In this document: piece after piece, positions 25,525 to 37,180 of the stretch | Numbering within the stretch: the first letter of the stretch is position 1 | Layout: every line of letters starts with the position of its first letter | Assembly (NCBI RefSeq): GCF_026151205.1 | Contig: NC_087072.1 | Span: forward strand, 6,558,084-6,622,083 | DNA: 64,000 bases | Source of the DNA: Bolinopsis microptera | Taxonomy: Eukaryota > Ctenophora > Tentaculata > Lobata > Bolinopsidae | Direction of reading: 5' to 3' | Notes under the pieces: generated by a model | The model's database searches: none | The model's input: the letters and a program-made list of their open reading frames with translations, nothing else | Told to the model about the DNA's origin: nothing | Made by a program: the position numbers and the translations under genes

Positions 25525-27357
25525 CTAAACCTTAAACCGTGGACTTGGAGGATCATTAAGCATCGTCTGACGGTTCGTCAATCTTTCATCCAATCTGACG
25601 TGTTTTGTTTTGACGCAGGTCTCAACCTCCTCCCTCGACATACTGTCCTCATACCTTTCCGCTTTGATCCTCAATTCACAGAGTTTACTTATGGCAGCGT
25701 AGCGCAGTGGTTTCCCTTGTAGTTTGGGGTCTTGTTGTATCAATGTCTGGAGTCCGGTCGTGTAGCACGCAGACGTTAACGAATTACCTGCAGGTGGTGG
25801 GTCAGAAAAAACCCGTAAAACTTGTATATGAATCGGTACTTGATGTGTGATGATAAGCTGAAATTGTTTTGTTTTGTAATAAATTTTCAACACATTCGAT
25901 GTACTTACTATCTTACTATGTGAAATTCGTTTGCAACGACACTTACCTGATAACGTTGCTTCCAGAATACCAATCGATGGCTCACTATTTTGATATTGAC
26001 TATCTTCACCAACTCTGGTTTTATCCTCATCTTTCCGTTCATCTGTAGAGCTTTTCAATTTATCTGGAAGGTTATGAAGCACTCCTTTGCCGTCGATGGA
26101 ACTTTTTCGAAATGACGGGTGATGACGGGGCAGGTCCCTTACGTCTAAATGCGGATGATAGATATGAGGATTTTGAAACACTGTGTATTATATGTGGTCA
26201 AAACTCAATCCAGCTTATCAAATTTCACAAACTTCAAATATATTTTACCTGCAAGGATATGTTGCTGAGCTCTGTCATTCAGTTCTACCATTTCACTGTT
26301 TCGTTTATTGCTTAAATCGGCACCCTCGACCGATTCCAACACGTCATCAGGCACACTAGTTCCACCATATCCAATTTCAGGATCAGATATTGGTTCAGGT
26401 ACACCAATCATACTGAATCCATGGCTATTTGAAAGTGAAATGTCGGATTTTGTTGAAGACCTTCCACTTCTCGGTTCCTCGTCATTTGCGAATTCATCTT
26501 GCAATTGTGTACTTCCTAAAAGAATATATTCCATGGATTGTGGCAGTTAGCTATTATCTCAGTAAATGTAAAATCTTTAAACCACCGAACCCCACTTTTT
26601 GGTTCAGGAAACAACTATTATTTTTAAACACTGCTTTGGTCGTAAATTTTAAACTTGAAACTTTATTTTATTCCCACCCTTTAATTTCGCTGATATGGTA
26701 CCAAGGGTTGTATTCTTGCTTCTGATTCGTTGATTAAAACAATACACGAACTCTTCGTATCTTTGTGCTGTCTGAAATACGAACCATATAAAAGTTTTTT
26801 CGTATATCATAATGCTGCATGAAATTTGTTCATGAATGGTCAAGAAAAGCCTCACACACTTGTCTGTTGATAAAGTAACCGTCGTTAGAGGTAAGCTAGT
26901 TAGATAGTTAGTTGCAGTTCTTTTAAATAACTAAAAACTCGTGAGACCTATGGAATGTGATGTGGCATTGGCAGTTCAATGATCTATTAAAAAAATCTCC
27001 GAAAATAATAAATTGGAATTTTCTACCATCTCAGATTTTTATTCTGCGTTACGACATTACAATACTAGGAACATGGGAATATGAAACTGAGAAATAAAAT
27101 TCTGAAATTTAAATTCTTTACTTGGCAAATATTTATGTTTTAGCTTTAAAAATGAAACTTCTTACATCTAGAAGGGAAAATGTCTCGAGCGAATGGGCTA
27201 TCAAAGTATAAATCTGATCACTACTGATAGTTTCATTAATCTCCCGCATCTTTGCAATTCTCATGTCAATGGACAAACGAAGGCGAGATATGTATTCATC
27301 ACACTCACGAAGTATCTCTTCATTGTTGGACTGATCTACTGATATTGACAATGACAT
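25525..27357 (-). CDS. Unidentified 341-aa protein, 5 exons, complete
   Basis: Exons 27166-27357, 26702-26771, 26249-26515, 25947-26180 and 25525-25787. All phases match (1026 nt). Start MSLSISVDQSNNEEILRE. The N-terminal ~90 residues look helical and charged (CDEYISRLRLSIDMRIAKM, AQRYEEFVYCFNQRIRSKN). The middle is Ser/Asp/Glu-rich and probably disordered (DEEPRSGRSSTKSDISLSN). The C-terminal ~85 residues are again helical and look conserved: GLQTLIQQDPKLQGKPLRY, AAISKLCELRIKAERYEDS, and VRLDERLTNRQTML. No signal peptide or membrane helix. I do not recognise the family; an intracellular scaffold or adaptor would fit, but this is not demonstrated. Splicing 26702-26771 to 26515 uses a GTACCA donor, the weakest site in the model. 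Confidence 0.72.
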
Positions 27358-27633
27358 TGTAATAGATCGAGGTTTGACTAAGAGGAGTTATACGAAACGT
27401 GAAAATCTGTAAAATCTGATATTATATATGTAAAATCTGATATTATATATCCAAAAGAGTCGTCAAAGTTGCTCCTTTATAAATTCACCAAATACTTTTT
27501 ACCACATTTTAGGATTTTACAGGAGCAATGATATCTTTGATATTATCTTAATCATATTTGAGATAACATTGCTTTGGAACTGCGATTAAAATAAAATTAA
27601 AACAATTATTTTTTAATTGCATTCTTGTGAGTA

Positions 27634-27700
27634 TTAATATTACATCAGCACTATAAAATACATCTGAAGATGAAATACCAGTCCTTTCTCAAATATATAT
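27634..27700 (-). promoter_or_regulatory. Conserved 3' flank/UTR block shared by all five family genes
   Basis: TAATATTACATCAGCACTAT on the + strand, followed by AAAATACATCTGAAGATGAA and a CAGTCC motif, lies about 70-130 bp beyond the stop codon of copy A. It recurs at about 30210 (B), 32776 (C, shortened), 41055 (D) and 47404 (E). Conservation outside the coding region suggests a 3' UTR or 3'-end-processing element; function not shown. Confidence 0.55.
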
Positions 27701-27767
27701 AAATAAACTGTTTCCATTCGTTTGAGATGTCTTGTGTCTTTCAACTGGGGTTTCTATCGCGAGTACT

Positions 27768-29938
27768 TTATGCGCATTCGGGTCGGTTAGCGGAGTAAAC
27801 CTGAAAAATATCGCCATTAATGGCCAGTTTTGTTGCATTGATTATGTTAACCAGTTTTCTTACGATATTCATTAAATGTTATAAACTTGATTATGATGCT
27901 TTGATTAGATTATCAAGAAATGAAAAGACTGCTTTGTATTTGGGGGTTATCGCCCCTATGGAATGATAAAAGATAAAAAATACTTACTGCGCTGACACAG
28001 CCGAACTCTTCGACAACTCTATCTCTGATTGCCTTAGCTTCAGCAAGACCAGATGCACTCAGACCAGATCCGACAGCAGCTCCGTATGATTCAAGGGCAT
28101 CGCTGTAGTTAGCGATAACGTAGTCGTAAGCCTGATAAGTAAATTTTAATTGGAGCAACTTTGGTTTATTGTAAATAAGCCTTCAATCAAGTACCAATAC
28201 GGTTTAAATTATCCGTAGCATTGATATATTGGAATTGAAATGGAAAATCCTGCGAATCCTTGAGAGAATAGAAATAAAAGCAGGGAAATAGGAAATCTTT
28301 GCAATTCACAGTCGAAGAATTTAACTTACCACGATTCCCCTTCGGACAACCTTCTCGATACAGCATGGCAGCTGGTTCCTGGCGAAGTAGGATGCAGCAC
28401 GGGACTGGCATTCACCGCAGAATTCAGAGGCATCATCACATCCACCACCGTTCATGTGCCCGAAGATACCCTCAAGGAATCTGGCAGTAGAGCTGGTACA
28501 TCCATCATCACACCATCCCTTGGCGAGAGCTTGAGCTTCTGCAGCAGCAGCAGAGGCATCAGATTTGACACCCTCGGTGAGGTGCTCCTCGATGAAGTCT
28601 TGGATATCGTCAGCACTGGAGAATCGGTCAAGAGCCTGAGGATGAAAAATAATTTAGACTATGATATTGTTTAATCATATGGCTTAGCTAAACTATTCAC
28701 TATTTATTAATGAAACGCTTTGTTGAACATCGTTTGCTATAAATTAACTTGAAATCAGTTAAAAGCAACATAATATTGACATAAAGATGGTGAATTTTAT
28801 GTATCAGTTACTAACCATGGATGCGAGGTCTCCGAGGAGAGAACCCTTGCTAGATTTTGCGAAAGCTGCAGCTTTGTCTTCAAAGTTCTCCTTGTAGGCA
28901 GACTCGGCAGCATCGATGGTATCTTGTACGAAGTCAGCATTTGCTGCCTTGCATGCCTGTAAACGTATAAGCTGTTATTTGATTTGTCAATGCAATAGTA
29001 TCAATTAATGTAGAATTATTCCAACATGACCTATAAGTCACTAAAACAATTAACTTTCTACTTGATTTTAGAACAGATTACAATATGTTATGTTCCACAA
29101 ATATAATAAATTTGTGGGATATCGGATATTATAATTAGAAGGAAGTATTAATTGTGTTAAAAGTTACCTCCATAGCGGCGCTGACTTGGAGGAAACATCC
29201 ACGGGCCTGAGCACAAGCAAGGTTGCCGAGTTCCTCCATGTTGGATACATCAGAGGCCAGTTGTCCGTAGTTGACAACGTCTGAGTCGTAGTGGCTGGCA
29301 GCTTGGAGTCCGTAGCAAGTGGCTGAAATATTGTGGTTATAAATAATGTGCAATGAATTCTATGTTTAAGAGATACTGAAAGTAATATTTCTTTCTCATA
29401 GAAAGTGATCAGGGATTCAGGGTATACTGTGTATACTGTATAGACTATAGACAGATAGGGGACACTGTTACATTAAAGACTAAAGTGGTCTTAAGCGAGA
29501 AAATCACAAGCATTTTTAGAAAGAAACAAAACTTAGAAGTTATGTTATTCAGACCTTGTTTGACGATAGCTTTGCATTTTCCGGAAAGGGCGACAGAATC
29601 AAAATCAAATCCAGGGCAGGAGTTTCTAAAATGTATTCAGTTGTTAATGTTGTGCTATCGATCATGTGGAAAGCAAATGTCGATTGATGATATAACTATG
29701 TACCATTTGATTGTGAGAAAACCTAAAATTATATATATTGCATGATACACGAAAAATGATTGTATGACTATGGCTTAAATTTAAAACCTAATAAGATGTA
29801 ATTTTAGTCTTACCCGAAGATAGCTGCGGATCCTACACGAGCAGCAGCAAATGCAGCATTGATATCCCTTTTATTAACTCCCTTGCAGAGATTTCCGAAT
29901 GCAACGCCAACAATGGCAAGGAAGATGATAGCCCTCAT
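27768..29938 (-). CDS. Secreted Cys/Ala-rich protein, family copy A, 7 exons, 324 aa
   Basis: Exons 29814-29938, 29555-29625, 29168-29322, 28816-28956, 28330-28635, 27988-28131 and 27768-27800 (125, 71, 155, 141, 306, 144 and 33 nt). All are GT-AG and in phase. The protein starts with a signal peptide, MRAIIFLAIVGVAFG, and the mature part is mostly Ala-rich helix with 16 Cys. Landmarks: NSCPGFDFDS, ATCYGLQAASHYDSD, ACAQARGCFLQVSAAMEACK, KGWCDDGCTSSTARFLEGIF, GGGCDDASEFCGECQSRAAS, NQLPCCIEKVVRRGI, AYDYVIANYSDALESYGAA, and a tiny last exon VYSANRPECA. The even Cys count and signal peptide suggest an extracellular disulfide-bonded helical protein. I do not recognise the family. Only about 405 bp separate it from copy B, with which it is nearly identical over about 2 kb. 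Confidence 0.85.
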
Positions 29939-30343
29939 GATGAGATAATGCCTATGTACATGTTAAAAGTTAGATAATTAAAATAAAATGATAGAGTTTC
30001 AACATAAGGATAGAGTTCACATTAAAATCCATTCCTGTAAAATCCGTTTGGTTAAATTTGAACCAAACTGACCTAATTTAACTAGCAATCAGTTCTTCTT
30101 AAATCGTAAATACAGTTATAAATCTCAATATTATTTAACATCATAATATGCCTATGGGAATGTTATTTGAATAAAACAATAATATTATGAGGTTGCATTC
30201 TAGTAAGTAATAATATTACATCAGCACTATAAAATACATCTGAAGATGAAATACCAGTCCTTTCTCAAATATATATAAATAAACTGTTTCCATTCGTTTG
30301 AGATGTCTTGAGTCTTTCAACTGGGGTTTCTATCGCGAGTACT

Positions 30344-32541
30344 TTATGCGCATTCGGGTCGGTTAGCGGAGTAAACCTGAAAAATATCGCCATTAATGGC
30401 CAGTTTTGTTGCATTGATTATGTTAACCAGTTTTCTTACGATATTCATTAAATGTTATAAACTTGATTATGATGCTTTGAAAAGATTATCAAGAAATGAA
30501 AAGACTGCTTTGTATTTGGGGGTTATCGCCCCTATGGAATGATAAAAGATAAAAAATACTTACTGCGCTGACACAGCCGAACTCTTCGACAACTCTATCT
30601 CTGATTGCCTTAGCTTCAGCAAGACCAGATGCACTCAGACCAGATCCGACAGCAGCTCCGTATGATTCAAGGGCATCGCTGTAGTTAGCGATAACGTAGT
30701 CGTAAGCCTGATAAGTAAATTTTAATTGGAGCAACTTTGGTTTATTGTAAATAAGCCTTCAATCAAGTACCAATACGGTTTAAATTATCCGTAGCATTGA
30801 TATATTGGAATTGAAATGGAAAATCCTGCGAATCCTTGAGAGAATAGAAATAAAAGCAGGGAAATAGGAAATCTTTGCAATTCACAGTCGAAGAATTTAA
30901 CTTACCACGATTCCCCTTCGGACAACCTTCTCGATACAGCATGGCAGCTGGTTCCTGGCGAAGTAGGATGCAGCACGGGACTGGCATTCACCGCAGAATT
31001 CAGAGGCATCATCACATCCACCACCGTTCATGTGCCCGAAGATACCCTCAAGGAATCTGGCAGTAGAGCTGGTACATCCATCATCACACCATCCCTTGGC
31101 GAGAGCTTGAGCTTCTGCAGCAGCAGCAGAGGCATCAGATTTGACACCCTCGGTGAGGTGCTCCTCGATGAAGTCTTGGATATCGTCAGCACTGGAGAAT
31201 CGGTCAAGAGCCTGAGGATGAAAAATAATTTAGACTATGATATTGTTTAATCATATGGCTTAGCTAAACTATTCACTATTTATTAATGAAACGCTTTGTT
31301 GAACATCGTTTGCTATAAATTAACTTGAAATCAGTTAAAAGCAACATAATATTGACATAAAGATGGTGAATTTTATGTATCAGTTACTAACCATGGATGC
31401 GAGGTCTCCGAGGAGAGAACCCTTGCTAGATTTTGCGAAAGCTGCAGCTTTGTCTTCAAAGTTCTCCTTGTAGGCAGACTCGGCAGCATCGATGGTATCT
31501 TGTACGAAGTCAGCATTTGCTGCCTTGCATGCCTGTAAACGTATAAGCTGTTATTTGATTTGTCAATGCAATAGTATCAATTTATGTAGAATTATTCCAA
31601 CATGACCTATAAGTCACTAAAACAATTAACTTTCTACTTGATTTTAGAACAGATTACAATATGTAATGTTCCACAAATATAATAAATTTGTGGGATATCG
31701 GATATTATAATTAGAAGGAAGTATTAATTGTGTTAAAAGTTACCTCCATAGCGGCGCTGACTTGGAGGAAACATCCACGGGCCTGAGCACAAGCAAGGTT
31801 GCCGAGTTCCTCCATGTTGGATACATCAGAGGCCAGTTGTCCGTAGTTGACAACGTCTGAGTCGTAGTGGCTGGCAGCTTGGAGTCCGTAGCAAGTGGCT
31901 GAAATATTGTGGTTACAAATAATGTGCAATGAATTTTATGTTTAAGAGATACTGAAAGTAATATTTCTTTCTCATAGAAAGTGATCAGGGATTCAGGGTA
32001 TACTGTGTATACTGTATAGACTATAGACAGATAGGGGACACTGTTGTATTAAAGACTAAAGTGGTCTTAAGCGAGAAAATCACAAGAATTTTTAGAAAGA
32101 AACAAAACTTAGAAGTTATGTTATTCACACCTTGTTTGACGATAGCTTTGCATTTTCCGGAAAGGGCGACAGAATCAAAATCAAATCCAGGGCAGGAGTT
32201 TCTAAAATGTATTCTGTTGTTAGTAATAGTATCGTATCAGTGATTATGTGGATGAAAATGATTCTGATAAGAATTACACGATTGAAACTCATTAAAGCGC
32301 GTACACTTAAACGTAAAAAATACATCCATCTACCATTATAAGAACCTAAACATTATTTATATTGCACGATATGAAAAAATAATTAAAAATTGTAAAAGAT
32401 ATCATTTTATTTTTACCCGAAGATAGCTGCGGATCCTACACGAGCAGCAGCAAATGCAGCACTGATATCCCTTTTATTAACTCCCTTGCAGAGATTTCCG
32501 AATGCAACGCCAACAATGGCAAGGAAGATGATAGCCCTCAT
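30344..32541 (-). CDS. Secreted Cys/Ala-rich protein, family copy B, 7 exons, 324 aa
   Basis: Exons 32417-32541, 32131-32201, 31744-31898, 31392-31532, 30906-31211, 30564-30707 and 30344-30376. Exon lengths equal those of copy A. From exon 2 to beyond the stop codon every coordinate is copy A plus 2576, and introns are nearly identical base for base. Intron 1 diverges and is 27 bp longer (exon 1 offset 2603). The coding frames read the same in exons 2-7. Exon 1 differs by one visible base (GCATTG versus GCACTG on the + strand) that looks silent or nearly so. The gene is a recent tandem duplicate or has been homogenised by gene conversion. Same secreted 16-Cys architecture and unknown function. 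Confidence 0.85.
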
Positions 32542-32903
32542 GATAAGATTATACCTATGTACATTGATGGGTTAATTCTCCAAGTTGAAACAAAAAATAT
32601 GAGTAAAATATCAAAATCTCTCTTCTAAAGTTAAATGACGTAGTACAATCATCAATCATTTATTGCTAATTTCATACATAATATTATAAATCTTTATCTT
32701 ATTTTAGATTGAATTCCTATGGAACTATGATTTGAATAAAACAATCATATTATGAGTTGCATTCTTGTGAGTAATAATATTACATCAGCACTATAAAAGT
32801 CCGTTCTCAAATACCAGTCCGTTCTCAAATATATATAGATAAACTGTTTCCATTCATTTAAGATGTTTTGATTCTTTTAACTGGGGATTCTGTCGCGAAT
32901 AGT

Positions 32904-35181
32904 TTATGCACATTCAGGTCGGTTAGCGGAGTAAACCTGAAAATACCGCAATTAATGGACAATTTTTTAAGCATAATGTTACTGAATTTTCTTTAATTAT
33001 TCATTAAAAGTTATAAACAAACTATGATGCTTTGATACAGATCTAAGAAGATAGTATTGAAAATGTTTTAACACCTCAGAACTGTGTATTACTACAGCTC
33101 AACCTGCTCATTCTGACTAATTGGGAATTTAAACTCTTGATACAGATAAGATTATCAAGGAATGAAAAGACTGCTTTACTTTGAGGGTTATAGTCCATAA
33201 TCCATATGAAATGATAAAAATTATAATACTTACTGCGCTGACACAACCGAATTCTTCGACAACTCTATCTCTGATTGCCTGAGCCTCAGCGAGACCGCTT
33301 GCACTCAGACCACCTCCGACAGCAGCTCCGTATGATTCAAGGGCTTCGCTGTAGTTAGCGATAACGTAGTCGTAAGCCTGAATAATCAAATTGTAATAGA
33401 TTCAACTGTAATTCATTGAACATTAGACGATGGATATCAATCAAAGAGCAATACGGTTTGAAATTATTCCCAATATTGAAGTATTGAAATTGAAGTAAGG
33501 TTTTTGTAATTCGCAGTCGAAAAATATTACTCACCACGATTCCCCTCTGGACGACCTTCTCAATACAGCATGGCAATTGGTTCCTGGCGAAGTAGGATGC
33601 AGCACGGGACTGGCATTCACCGCAGAATTCGGAGGCATCATCACATCCACCACCGTTCATGTGCCCGAAGATACCCTCGAGGAATCTGGCAGTAGAGCTG
33701 GTACATCCATCATCACACCATCCCTTGGCGAGAGCTTGAGCTTCTTCAGCAGCAGCAGAGGCATCAGATTTGACACCCTCGGTGAGGTGCTCCTCAATGA
33801 AGTCTTGGATATCGTCAGCACTGGAGAATCGGTCAAGAGCCTGAGGATGAAAAATTATTTAGACTATGATAGTGTATAATCATTTGGCTTAGCTATAATA
33901 TTCATTATTCATTAATAAAACAATATGATGATCATTATTTGCTTCGAATTAACCTGGAATCAGCTGAAGCAACATAGTAATAACATTAAGATCGTGACAA
34001 ATTGTATGTATCAACTACTAACCATGGAAGCGAGGTCTCCGAGGAGAGATCCCTTGCTAGATTTGGCGAAAGCTGCAACCTTGTCTTCGAAGTTCTCCTT
34101 GTAGGCAGACTCGGCAGCATCGATGGTATCTTGTACGAAGTCAGCATTTGCTGCCTTGCATGCCTGTAAACGTATCAGGTGTTATTTGATTTGTCAATGC
34201 AATAGTATCAATTTAATTACAATATGTTCTCGTCCACAAATATAATAAATTTGTGGGATATCTGATATTAGAAGGAAGTATTAATTGTGTTAAAAGTTAC
34301 CTCCATAGCGGCGCTGACTTGAAGGAAACATCCACGGGCCTGAGCACAAGCAAGGTTGCCGAGTTTCTCCATGTTGGATACATCAGAGGCCAGTTGTCCG
34401 TAGTTGACAACGTCTGAGTCGTAGTGGCTGGCAGCTTTGAGTCCGTAGCAAGTGGCTGAAATATTGTAGTTATAAATAATGTACAAAAAATTTCACGTTT
34501 GCAGGATAAGGAGATGCTGAAAGTAATAGCTCTTCCCCATACAAAGTGATCATGGTATATAATTGTGGTATATTGTGCAATCACATTGAGGTCACTGTCG
34601 CATAAAAATGGTCCAAAGCAAGGAAAATAACAAGTAATTTAAGTGAAAGACTTAAACGTTCTGTAATTAATACCTTGTTTGACGATAGCTTTGCATTCTC
34701 CGGAAAGGGCAACAGAATCAAAATCAAATCCAGGGCAGGAGTTTCTGAAATGTATTCAGTTGTTAATCATGTTGTCCTATCGATCATTTGGAATGCAAAT
34801 GTTGATTGTTGATATAACTATGTACCATTTGATTTCGAGAAAACCTAAAACTATTTCATCAGTGATCATGAGTTTCAATATGATTCTGATAAGAAGCACT
34901 GGATTGAACCTTTTACCTTATTGAAATATAAGGTAAATGTAAACCTTAAAGTTAATATATACACCCATCCTTGATTATAAAAAACCCAGAAATTATTTAT
35001 TTTGCACGATGCACAAAAAATAATTAAAGATTCTAAAAATATTATCTTAATCTTACCCGAAGATAGCTGCGGATCCTACACGAGCAGCAGCAAATGCAGC
35101 ACTGATATCCCTTTTATTAACTCCCTTGCAGAGATTTCCGAATGCAACGCCAACAATGGCAAGGAAGATGATAGCCCTCAT
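32904..35181 (-). CDS. Secreted Cys/Ala-rich protein, family copy C, 7 exons, 324 aa
   Basis: Exons 35057-35181, 34674-34744, 34301-34455, 34023-34163, 33535-33840, 33234-33377 and 32904-32936, with family-standard lengths and phases. Exons are close to A/B, introns clearly diverged. Substitutions include GGGLSASGLAEAQ in exon 6 for GSGLSASGLAEAK, and VVQRGIV in exon 5 for VVRRGIV. All 16 Cys are retained. The exon 5 donor is GTGAGT rather than GTAAGT. This is the most upstream gene of the A-B-C head-to-tail group and has the conserved upstream module (35488-35575) that A and B lack. Confidence 0.85.
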
Positions 35182-35487
35182 GATGAGATAACGCCTAATA
35201 TATAATATCGTTGAGAAAATAGTAACGATCAAAATTCGAGGTTAAAATACAAATACTGAGAAGATAAACACGTTGTAACAAATCCAAAGACAGTGGTTAT
35301 CTAAGCGAATATTTAAAGTCTTATGAAGGCAGCCACCTAAGACAAACGGAACTAAAACCTATCACCCATCTGGAACAGTTAGACAAAGCAATCTAGCAAC
35401 AGTTTGCAGGGAGACCACCGTCTTATCAGCTGACCACCGTAAACTGGTGGTGCTGAAGAATAATGGGCTACTGGGGGAGAGAGTCCG

Positions 35488-35575
35488 ATATAAATACTGG
35501 GTAGCACACGGGGCAACGCGTGGCTAGCCTAGGTCTTGATGTCCGGTGGATAATTGGATAATTTCATATCACAAA
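35488..35575 (-). promoter_or_regulatory. Putative promoter module of family copy C
   Basis: About 300 bp upstream of the copy C start. The + strand shows GATATAAATACTGG (CAGTATTTATATC on the coding strand, TATA-like), then TAGGTCTTGATGTCCGGTGG and ATAATTGGATAATTTCATAT. Matching blocks lie upstream of D (43871-43965) and E (49795-49890). Weaker similarity between C and D extends a further 200 bp or so, including TTTGTGCAGGT and CTGATAAG (GATA-type) motifs. Confidence 0.6.
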
Positions 35576-35599
35576 TATTTCTAATTGAACCGATTCTCA

Positions 35600-36144
35600 T
35601 TCACTGAGTATTTGTGCAGGTCTGCAGATAAGTTTGCTGTATGCATGCTGCAAGGACTCTGATAACAATTTGGAAATAAGAGCCTGCAAGGCTATATACG
35701 TTGCAAAAAGTCAATTTTCTGATAAGGCAGCAAAGCCATAATTAATATATTTACTATTTCCGGTAGATTAATTTGGATACATGGATAACTCAATAATATG
35801 CAGGACTTTTACAAAAACTGAAAATAAATAATAATTTTTATTTGGAAAATACAATATTCCACTCAATGGCGTAATGTTGCCTGTTTGGCTGAAAAAGCGC
35901 CTCCTCCCCTTTTGGCGCCCCTTCCTAAAATTGAACAAATTAGATGATTTTCGAGGATACGCCGGTAAAATCTCTAAAAAAGTGTGTTTCTAGAGCAAAA
36001 CGCGCAGTTTTGCTAGTACCGTAGGTAAGTTGGGGTTCATGGTTTTTGTCCGTTTTTGTCCGTTCGGTACCCTATATTTTCAAAACGGACAAAAATTAGG
36101 GCGTACAAAAACGGACAAAAATGGAAATAATATTTAGATGCTTC
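35600..36144. other. Upstream flank of copy C and a small inverted repeat
   Basis: No gene seen. A short foldback at about 36042-36120 pairs TTTTTGTCCGTTTTTGTCCG with a nearby inverse (CGGACAAAAATT and AAAAACGGACAAAAATGG). A weak match to hAT-like ends (ATGGCGTAA...GGCGCCCCTTCC) lies near 35868-35930. Confidence 0.4.
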
Positions 36145-37030
36145 CTCCTTCTCCTTAGTCCTCCTCCTCATCCTCCTCCTTCCTCCTCATCAGTTCTCCT
36201 CCTCAGTCCTCCTCATCCTCCTCCTCCTCATAGTCGTACTTGTCATCCTCGTCCTCCTCATTCTTCATCGTCCTTCTCCTCCTCGTCCTCCTCAGTCCTC
36301 GTTCTCCTCATCCTCCTCCTCCTCCTTAGTCCTCTTCCTCAGTCCTCCTCAGTCCTCCTCCTCCTCCTCTCAGTCCTCCTCCTCATCCTCCTCTTAGCCT
36401 CCCCCTCCCCCATTCTCCTCCTCCTCCTCATCATCCTCCTCAGTCCTCCTCAGTCATCCTCATCCTGATCCTCCTCCTCCTTCTCAGTCCTCCTCCTCCT
36501 GATCCTCCTCAGTCTTGCTCAGTTCTCCTCATTCCTCCTCCTCTTCCTCGTCAGTCCTCCTCGTCAGTCCTCCTCCTCCTCCCTCTCCTCCTCCTCCTCC
36601 TCCTCTTCCTCCTCCTCCTCCTCCTCAGTCCTCCTTCTCCTCCTCAGTCTCCCCCCAGTCCTCCTCCTCCTCCCCCTCCTCCTCCTCCTCCTCTTCCTCT
36701 TCCTCTTCTTAAGTCCTCCTTCTCATCCTCCTCCTTCCTCCTCATCAGTCCTCCTCATCAGTCCTCCTCCTCATCCTCATCTTCCTCATAATCGCCCTCA
36801 GTCTTCATCGTCCTCCTCCTCCTTAGTCCTCCTCCTCCAGCCTCCTCCTCCTCCTCCTTCTCAGTCCTCCTCCTCCTCCACCTCAGTCCTCCTCCTCCTC
36901 CTCCTCCTCCTCCTCCTCCTCCTCCTCCTCCTCCTCCTCCTCCTCCTCCTCCTCCTCCTCCTCCTCCTCCTCCTCCTCCTCCTCCTCCTCCTCCTCTTCC
37001 TCAGTTCTCCTACTTCTCCTCCTCAGTCCT
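36145..37030 (+). repeat. Long TCC/CTC trinucleotide microsatellite (~0.9 kb)
   Basis: An almost pure polypyrimidine tract of TCC units interrupted by AGTCC-type variants. The purest stretch, about 36887-36994, is uninterrupted CTC. The strand-asymmetric purine/pyrimidine composition could adopt triplex structures. Long Ser/Pro and Glu-only frames in it are artefacts of the repeat. Confidence 0.95.
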
Positions 37031-37156
37031 CGTATGTACAATACCTTCTCAGTTCTTGTATTACATTGAAATTTGTTTGACATCGTAAACATTTAAAAGA
37101 CTCGACCTTATAAGTCTGAATTGGTCATATTGATATAGTGCAGTAATTGCACTATA

Positions 37157-37180
37157 TCTGTCTGTCTGTCTGTCTGTCTG
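37157..37180 (+). repeat. (TCTG)6 microsatellite
   Basis: Six TCTG units followed by a short CGCGCG. Confidence 0.9.

Larger units (their letters stand above)
27620..32212. repeat. ~2-kb near-identical tandem duplication covering most of gene copies A and B
   Basis: The units are about 27620-29636 and 30196-32212, offset exactly 2576 bp at every landmark checked (27641/30217, 27768/30344, 29353/31929, 29555/32131). Exons, introns and the 3' flank match with only isolated base differences. Similarity drops inside intron 1 and in the 5' flank. Confidence 0.9.

Noticed and set aside
25685..25715. tRNA-like words (GCGTAGCGCAGTGG)
   Set aside because: Resembles a tRNA A-box by chance; it lies in coding exon 5 of the 341-aa gene and no cloverleaf can be drawn.
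28299..28674. + strand ORFs opposite exon 5 of the family genes (also at 30875, 33577, 41752, 47956)
   Set aside because: Antisense shadows of the long exon 5; they recur only because the exon recurs.
36121..36712. Ser/Pro/Leu-rich ORFs on the + strand
   Set aside because: Products of the TCC microsatellite, where stop codons are rare by composition.
36883..37092. Poly-glutamate ORF on the - strand
   Set aside because: Reading of the same trinucleotide repeat; no gene context.
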